This document shows, in pieces, positions 59,106 to 64,000 of a stretch of DNA of 64,000 bases (its first letter is position 1; each line of letters opens with the position of its first letter). A program made the translations under genes and the position numbers. The notes under the pieces are model-generated. The model had not been told where the DNA came from and did not search any database. It worked only from the letters and a program-made list of their open reading frames with translations. This DNA is from Flavobacteriales bacterium (lineage in GTDB: Bacteria; Bacteroidota; Bacteroidia; Flavobacteriales_D; Crocinitomicaceae): positions 1-64,000 of the forward strand of contig VEQH01000003.1 of assembly GCA_018883325.1 (NCBI GenBank). Reading direction: 5' to 3'.

Positions 59106-60509
59106 TCAAACGTGTAAAGCTCTATTTTCCGTCGCTGCTAATGCTGCTTCTTTCACACCTTCAGAATAAGTTGGATGTGGGTGACAAATTCTCGCCATAT
59201 CCTCAGCTGAAGCGCGGTATTCCATTGCTGTAACTGCTTCCATGATTAAATCTGCTGCACGTGCGGCAATCATGTGAACACCTAAAACTTCGTCTGTCGT
59301 TTTATCTGCTAATATTTTAATAAATCCACCCGTGTCCATACTTGCGCGTGCTCTTCCTAATGCTTTGATAGGGAAATTTCCGACTTTGTATTCAACACCT
59401 GCGGCTTTTAATTCTTCTTCTGTTTTTCCAACTGCAGCAACCTCAGGCCAAGTGTAAACAACACCCGGAATCAAGTTGTAATTCAAATGTGGTTTTTGAC
59501 CAGCTAATAATTCTGCTACATAAACACCTTCTTCTTCCGCTTTGTGTGCTAACATTGCTCCGCGAACAACGTCACCAATTGCGTAAATATTTGGAACAGC
59601 AGTTTGCAAATGATCGTTCACTTCAACTTGTCCGCGATTGTTAGCTGTCAAACCTGCATTTTCAAGACCTAAACCATCTGTGTAAGCTTTTCTTCCAACA
59701 GCAACTAAACAGTAGTCTGCCTCAAAAGTTACTTCTTCACCTTTTTTGTTCAATGCCGTTAAAACAACTGATTTTCCTTTGTTTTCAACCTTTTGAACAC
59801 GGTGTTCCATTTGGAATTTAAAGCCTTCTTTTTTCAAGATTTTAGTGAATTCTTTTCCAATTGATGCATCCATCGTAGGAAGAATTGTTGGTGCAAACTC
59901 AACCACTTCGATTTCTGTACCCAAACGACCATAAACAGAACCAAGTTCTAAACCAATAACTCCTGCTCCGATAACAATCATTTTCTTTGGAATCTCTTGT
60001 AAATTCAAAGCTTCTGTAGAAGTAATGATACGTTTTTTATCTGGCTCCATTCCAGGGAAAAAATTTGGTTTTGATCCCGTTGCAATGATGATATTTTTTC
60101 CTGTAATGTTGTTTGTAGTTCCGTCTGCGGCAGTAACTTTTACTGTGTTTTTGTCAACAAAAGAACCAACTCCAGTGTGGACATCAATTTTATTTTTGTC
60201 CATCAAGAATTTTACTCCTGCACAAGTTTGACTTACTACATCATTTTTGCGCTGAATCATTTGCTTGATGTTCGCTTTCAATCCTTTAATTTCGATTCCA
60301 TGCTCGCCAAAATTGTGTGTTGCATTGTGAAAATGCTCCGAAGAATCTAATAAAGCTTTAGAAGGAATACAACCCACATTTAAGCAAGTTCCGCCTAAAG
60401 TGTTGTATTTCTCAATTATAGCTGTTTTCATTCCCAATTGGGCACAGCGAATAGCAGCCACATATCCTCCAGGGCCAGAACCAATGATAATTACGTCGTA
60501 TGAACTCAT
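59106..60509 (-). CDS. lpdA: Dihydrolipoyl dehydrogenase
   Basis: ORF 59106-60548, likely start MSSYDVIIIGSGPGGYVAAIRCAQLG (60509); GGTCLNVGCIPSKALLDSS; HPHPTYSEGVKEAALAA. Confidence 0.96.
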   Translation of the reverse strand: MSSYDVIIIGSGPGGYVAAIRCAQLGMKTAIIEKYNTLGGTCLNVGCIPSKALLDSSEHFHNATHNFGEHGIEIKGLKANIKQMIQRKNDVVSQTCAGVKFLMDKNKIDVHTGVGSFVDKNTVKVTAADGTTNNITGKNIIIATGSKPNFFPGMEPDKKRIITSTEALNLQEIPKKMIVIGAGVIGLELGSVYGRLGTEIEVVEFAPTILPTMDASIGKEFTKILKKEGFKFQMEHRVQKVENKGKSVVLTALNKKGEEVTFEADYCLVAVGRKAYTDGLGLENAGLTANNRGQVEVNDHLQTAVPNIYAIGDVVRGAMLAHKAEEEGVYVAELLAGQKPHLNYNLIPGVVYTWPEVAAVGKTEEELKAAGVEYKVGNFPIKALGRARASMDTGGFIKILADKTTDEVLGVHMIAARAADLIMEAVTAMEYRASAEDMARICHPHPTYSEGVKEAALAATENRALHV

Positions 60510-60598
60510 TTGAATCGAATTTTGGGCAAAGTTAAAACATCTAAGCAAATGAACTTCGATTCCCGACGAAAAGTTGAAAGGGAGCTGTTATAATTTAT

Positions 60599-61570
60599 TT
60601 AAGGAACTGAAATTTCAATCGAAACAGGTAAATGATCGCTGTAGCCACCAAGGTATTTTGTTCCTGCATAGGTTCTAAAAGGCACGATTTGACCTTTATA
60701 CTCTTCCAATAAATAAGGAAACGAATGAATTTTTCCTGAATTTGGAACTGCTTTCATTTTGCCCGTCGTTTTCAAACCTTCGGAAACAAAAATGTGATCC
60801 ATAATTTCCCACTGACCTTTGTAGTTGTAAGTTCCACCAAATTTACCTGATTCCTTAACAATCATTGGGCTTAAACTTTTTGCAATCAATTGAGGCGCTT
60901 TGTCTTGTGGATAATCATTCAAGTCACCCATCAAAATGATTTTTGCATTTTTATCTGTTGTCAAAACAGAATCAATAAAAGATTTTGCACTTTCTGCTGC
61001 TTTAATGCGTTTCGCTTCACTTTCTTCCGCACCACTTCTTCGGCTTGGCCAATGATTTACCAAAACAAAAACGGATTCTTTTTTCACTTTATATTTCGCC
61101 CAAACGATATCTCTTGTGCTTGCAGATGTATCTCCCGGCAACACAAAACGAATAAATCCTGATTGTTGTAATTTTAGTTTGCAACTATCATAAATCATTG
61201 CTACATCTATTCCACGAGCGTCTTTGCTGTCGTAATGAACAAGTCCATAATTTTTAAATGCTTTTTGATTTTTTATAATGTCGCGAACCACATTTGCGTT
61301 TTCAATTTCAACAAATCCAGCGATGATTGGGTTTCCAACTTCTGTCAAAACTTGACGTATGTGACTTAATTTTTCTTCGTATCGTTTCGATATCCATTGT
61401 GCTTTTGCAGTTGGTAGAAACTCAGCGTCGTCATTAACCCCATCAATTGTGTCGAATAAATTTTCAACATTGTAAAAGGCTACAGTTCTTGTTTTTTGAG
61501 CAAAATTTGTCGTAACAAAAACCATCAAAACGGAAAATAGTAAGAAACGCATAAATAAAAATTTGTGCAA
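60599..61570 (-). CDS. Endonuclease/exonuclease/phosphatase family protein
   Basis: 323 aa; VAFYNVENLFDTIDG, VEIENANVV, VNHWPSRRSG, ILMGDLNDYP, GGYSDHLPVSIEI. Confidence 0.92.
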   Translation of the reverse strand: MHKFLFMRFLLFSVLMVFVTTNFAQKTRTVAFYNVENLFDTIDGVNDDAEFLPTAKAQWISKRYEEKLSHIRQVLTEVGNPIIAGFVEIENANVVRDIIKNQKAFKNYGLVHYDSKDARGIDVAMIYDSCKLKLQQSGFIRFVLPGDTSASTRDIVWAKYKVKKESVFVLVNHWPSRRSGAEESEAKRIKAAESAKSFIDSVLTTDKNAKIILMGDLNDYPQDKAPQLIAKSLSPMIVKESGKFGGTYNYKGQWEIMDHIFVSEGLKTTGKMKAVPNSGKIHSFPYLLEEYKGQIVPFRTYAGTKYLGGYSDHLPVSIEISVP

Positions 61571-61726
61571 ATGTACTAAACTAAGTGAATGACTTGATAA
61601 GGAACTTTACAACGTAAATTGATAGGATTCGGATATTAACCAAGGATTTTTATTCTAACAATACAGTAATAAAAATAAAATCACATTTCCATAAAAGGTA
61701 TCTTTGCGGCTTCAAATAAAAAAAAT

Positions 61727-63361
61727 ATGATTTCTGTAGATGCGTTAGCAGTTGAGTTTAGTGGTTCAGTACTTTTTAGTGATGTTTCTTTTGTAATTAA
61801 TGAAACAGACAAAATTGCACTTATGGGTAAAAATGGTGCAGGAAAATCTACAATGCTTAAAATTCTTGCAGGAATCAATAAACCAACACGCGGAAATATT
61901 TCTGCTCCGAAAGATGCTGTAATTGCTTATCTACCTCAGCATTTGTTGATGGAAGATAATTGTACTGTTTTCGAAGAAACGTCAAAAGCATTTCAGTCTA
62001 TTTTTGCGATGCGCGACGAAATAGAAGCAATAAACCACGAGTTGACTGTTCGAACAGATTACGATTCAGATGATTATATGAAATTGATTGAACGCGTTTC
62101 AGAAATCAGTGAGAAATATTATTCCATCGAAGAAATCAATTACGACGGTGAAGTTGAAAAAACCTTGAAAGGTTTAGGTTTTGAAAGAGAGGATTTCACG
62201 CGTTCGACTTCTGAATTCAGTGGAGGTTGGCGCATGCGAATCGAATTGGCAAAAATTCTACTTCAAAAACCTGATTTGATTTTATTGGATGAGCCAACAA
62301 ATCACTTAGACATCGAATCGATTCAATGGTTGGAAGAATTTTTAGTGAACAGCGCCAAAGCTGTTGTTGTGATTTCTCACGATAGAGCTTTCGTTGATAA
62401 TATTACCAATCGCACTATTGAAGTGACAATGGGAAGAATTTACGACTACAAAGCTAAATATTCACATTACCTTGAACTTCGAAAAGAACGCCGTGCGCAA
62501 CAGCAAAAACAATACGAAGAACAACAAAAATTCATTGCTGAAACTACTGAATTTATTGAGCGCTTCAAAGGAACTTATTCGAAAACAAATCAAGTGCAAT
62601 CGCGCGTTCGAATGTTGGAAAAACTAGATATTATTGAAGTGGACGAGGTTGATTCTTCAGCTTTGAGATTGCGCTTCCCTCCTACGCCACGCTCTGGAAG
62701 TTACCCTGTTACGGTTACAGAATTAAGCAAGCGATACGGCGATCACGTTGTTTTTGAAAAAGCTTCAATGACCATTCAACGTGGCGAAAAAGTAGCTTTC
62801 GTAGGGAAAAACGGTGAAGGGAAATCAACGATGATTAAAGCAATTATGAAAGAAATTGATTTTGAAGGCTTGTGTGAAGTTGGTCATAATGTTCAGATTG
62901 GCTATTTCGCTCAAAATCAAGCGTCGTTATTGGATGAAGAAATGAGTGTTTACGACACCGTTGACAACATTGCAGAAGGCGATATCCGCACAAAAATCCG
63001 AGATATTTTAGGTGCATTTATGTTTGGCGGAGAAGCAGGAACGAAAAAAGTGAAAGTGCTTTCTGGAGGAGAAAAAACACGTTTGGCAATGATTAAATTG
63101 TTATTGGAACCCGTAAACCTTTTAATTCTCGATGAGCCAACAAATCACTTAGATATGCGCACCAAAGACATCATTAAAGAAGCCTTGAAAGAATTTGACG
63201 GAACTTTAATTCTCGTTTCCCACGACCGTGATTTCTTGGATGGTTTGGTGACCAAAGTCTTTGAATTTGGAAACAAACGCGTGAAAGAACATTTCGAGGA
63301 TATCAAAGGATTTTTGGCGCTGAAAAAAATGGAAAACTTGAGGGAAATTGAAAAAAAGTGA
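61727..63361 (+). CDS. ABC-F family ATP-binding protein
   Basis: 544 aa; two Walker A (GKNGAGKSTMLKI, GKNGEGKSTMIKA), LSGGEKTRLAMIKLLLEPVNLLILDEPTNHLD. Confidence 0.94.
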   Translation: MISVDALAVEFSGSVLFSDVSFVINETDKIALMGKNGAGKSTMLKILAGINKPTRGNISAPKDAVIAYLPQHLLMEDNCTVFEETSKAFQSIFAMRDEIEAINHELTVRTDYDSDDYMKLIERVSEISEKYYSIEEINYDGEVEKTLKGLGFEREDFTRSTSEFSGGWRMRIELAKILLQKPDLILLDEPTNHLDIESIQWLEEFLVNSAKAVVVISHDRAFVDNITNRTIEVTMGRIYDYKAKYSHYLELRKERRAQQQKQYEEQQKFIAETTEFIERFKGTYSKTNQVQSRVRMLEKLDIIEVDEVDSSALRLRFPPTPRSGSYPVTVTELSKRYGDHVVFEKASMTIQRGEKVAFVGKNGEGKSTMIKAIMKEIDFEGLCEVGHNVQIGYFAQNQASLLDEEMSVYDTVDNIAEGDIRTKIRDILGAFMFGGEAGTKKVKVLSGGEKTRLAMIKLLLEPVNLLILDEPTNHLDMRTKDIIKEALKEFDGTLILVSHDRDFLDGLVTKVFEFGNKRVKEHFEDIKGFLALKKMENLREIEKK

Positions 63362-63439
63362 AAAATTGAAAGAGAAAAGTGAAGAACTGAAAGTTAAAAG
63401 TTGAGAACTAAAAGTTAAAAACTGAAAGTTAAAAGCGAA
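63356..63439. repeat. Heptamer tandem array (12 degenerate units), AAGTTAA consensus
   Basis: aagtgaa aaattga aagagaa aagtgaa gaactga aagttaa aagttga gaactaa aagttaa aaactga aagttaa aagcgaa. Confidence 0.88.
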
Positions 63440-63458
63440 CTAAACATTAATCGATAAA

Positions 63459-63680
63459 ATGCCAAAACTACCAACCCGAAACGAATTGAAATTTGCTTGC
63501 TTGATGAGTTTGGTTACCACATTTTTCGTATCGTTTGTTATAGTAGCTGTGAATTTAGGTTTTACCGAAAAATTCATATTAGTTTGGATGCGTTCTTGGC
63601 TCATTGCTTTTGTTCTTGTTGGACTTTCCATTCTGTTCATCGCACCGATTATTCGGGATTTTCTTTTTAAAAAAGGATAA
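63459..63680 (+). CDS. DUF2798-like small membrane protein
   Basis: 73 aa; two TM; LMSLVTTFFVSFVIVAVNLGF...VWMRSWLIAFVLVGLSILFIAPIIRDFL. Confidence 0.8.
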   Translation: MPKLPTRNELKFACLMSLVTTFFVSFVIVAVNLGFTEKFILVWMRSWLIAFVLVGLSILFIAPIIRDFLFKKG

Positions 63681-63765
63681 ATTAGTATTTCACAAAAAGT
63701 TCAAAATTCATTTAGAAAAACTTTTGAACAAAAAGAATATCTATGAATTCTTAGATTTATTGGGA

Positions 63766-63800
63766 AAGTTAAAAGTTAAGAACTAAAAGTGAAGAGTTAA
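63766..63800. repeat. Heptamer tandem array (5 units), same orientation as 63356-63439
   Basis: aagttaa aagttaa gaactaa aagtgaa gagttaa. Confidence 0.82.
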
Positions 63801-64000
63801 ACTGAAAATGTAAAATCCTAATTAAAAATTAAACATTCAAAATTCTAAATTGTACTACCCTAAATAGAGTTGACCGTTTTGGTTATTATTTAATTTTAGT
63901 ATTTCAAATTCCAATTGGACAATTATAATTGAGATAGATTTTAAATTTATATTCTACACAAAAATCCTTTCAACGAATTAAGATTTATTCAAATTTTCTT

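Overview
AT-rich chromosomal window from a Bacteroidota bacterium (Flavobacteriales-like: gldF/gldG, several T9SS C-terminal sorting domains, TAnnTTTG-type promoters). Housekeeping and metabolic genes include aconitase, dapD, htpG, ettA plus a second ABC-F gene, a dnaE-type polymerase, lpdA and gmhA. Between them lie a run of large secreted T9SS proteins (14-30 kb), an accessory/toxin-antitoxin island (33.8-39 kb) and an AbiE locus (49.5-51.1 kb). No tRNA, rRNA or CRISPR array was recognised by eye. Main items for a second look: (1) a HipBST-like tripartite kinase TA operon with a four-helix-bundle gene inserted between hipS and hipT. The insert is bounded by inverted arrays of a degenerate 7-bp repeat, and it supplies the hipT start codon and the tail of hipS. 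(2) A DUF4143-type ATPase gene with a nonsense codon inside its Walker A motif, enclosed start-to-stop by two 40-bp direct repeats, only one of which contains a promoter-like -7 box. (3) A ~300-bp TIR-bounded, multi-hairpin element next to a REP-like palindrome that recurs 11 kb away. (4) A ~123-bp near-full-length inverted repeat flanked by TAC. (5) A 21-bp palindrome inserted in frame in hipT. (6) Paired operator-like repeats upstream of abiE, the MFS gene and the dnaE-type polymerase. All calls come from reading the sequence and supplied translations; no searches were run.
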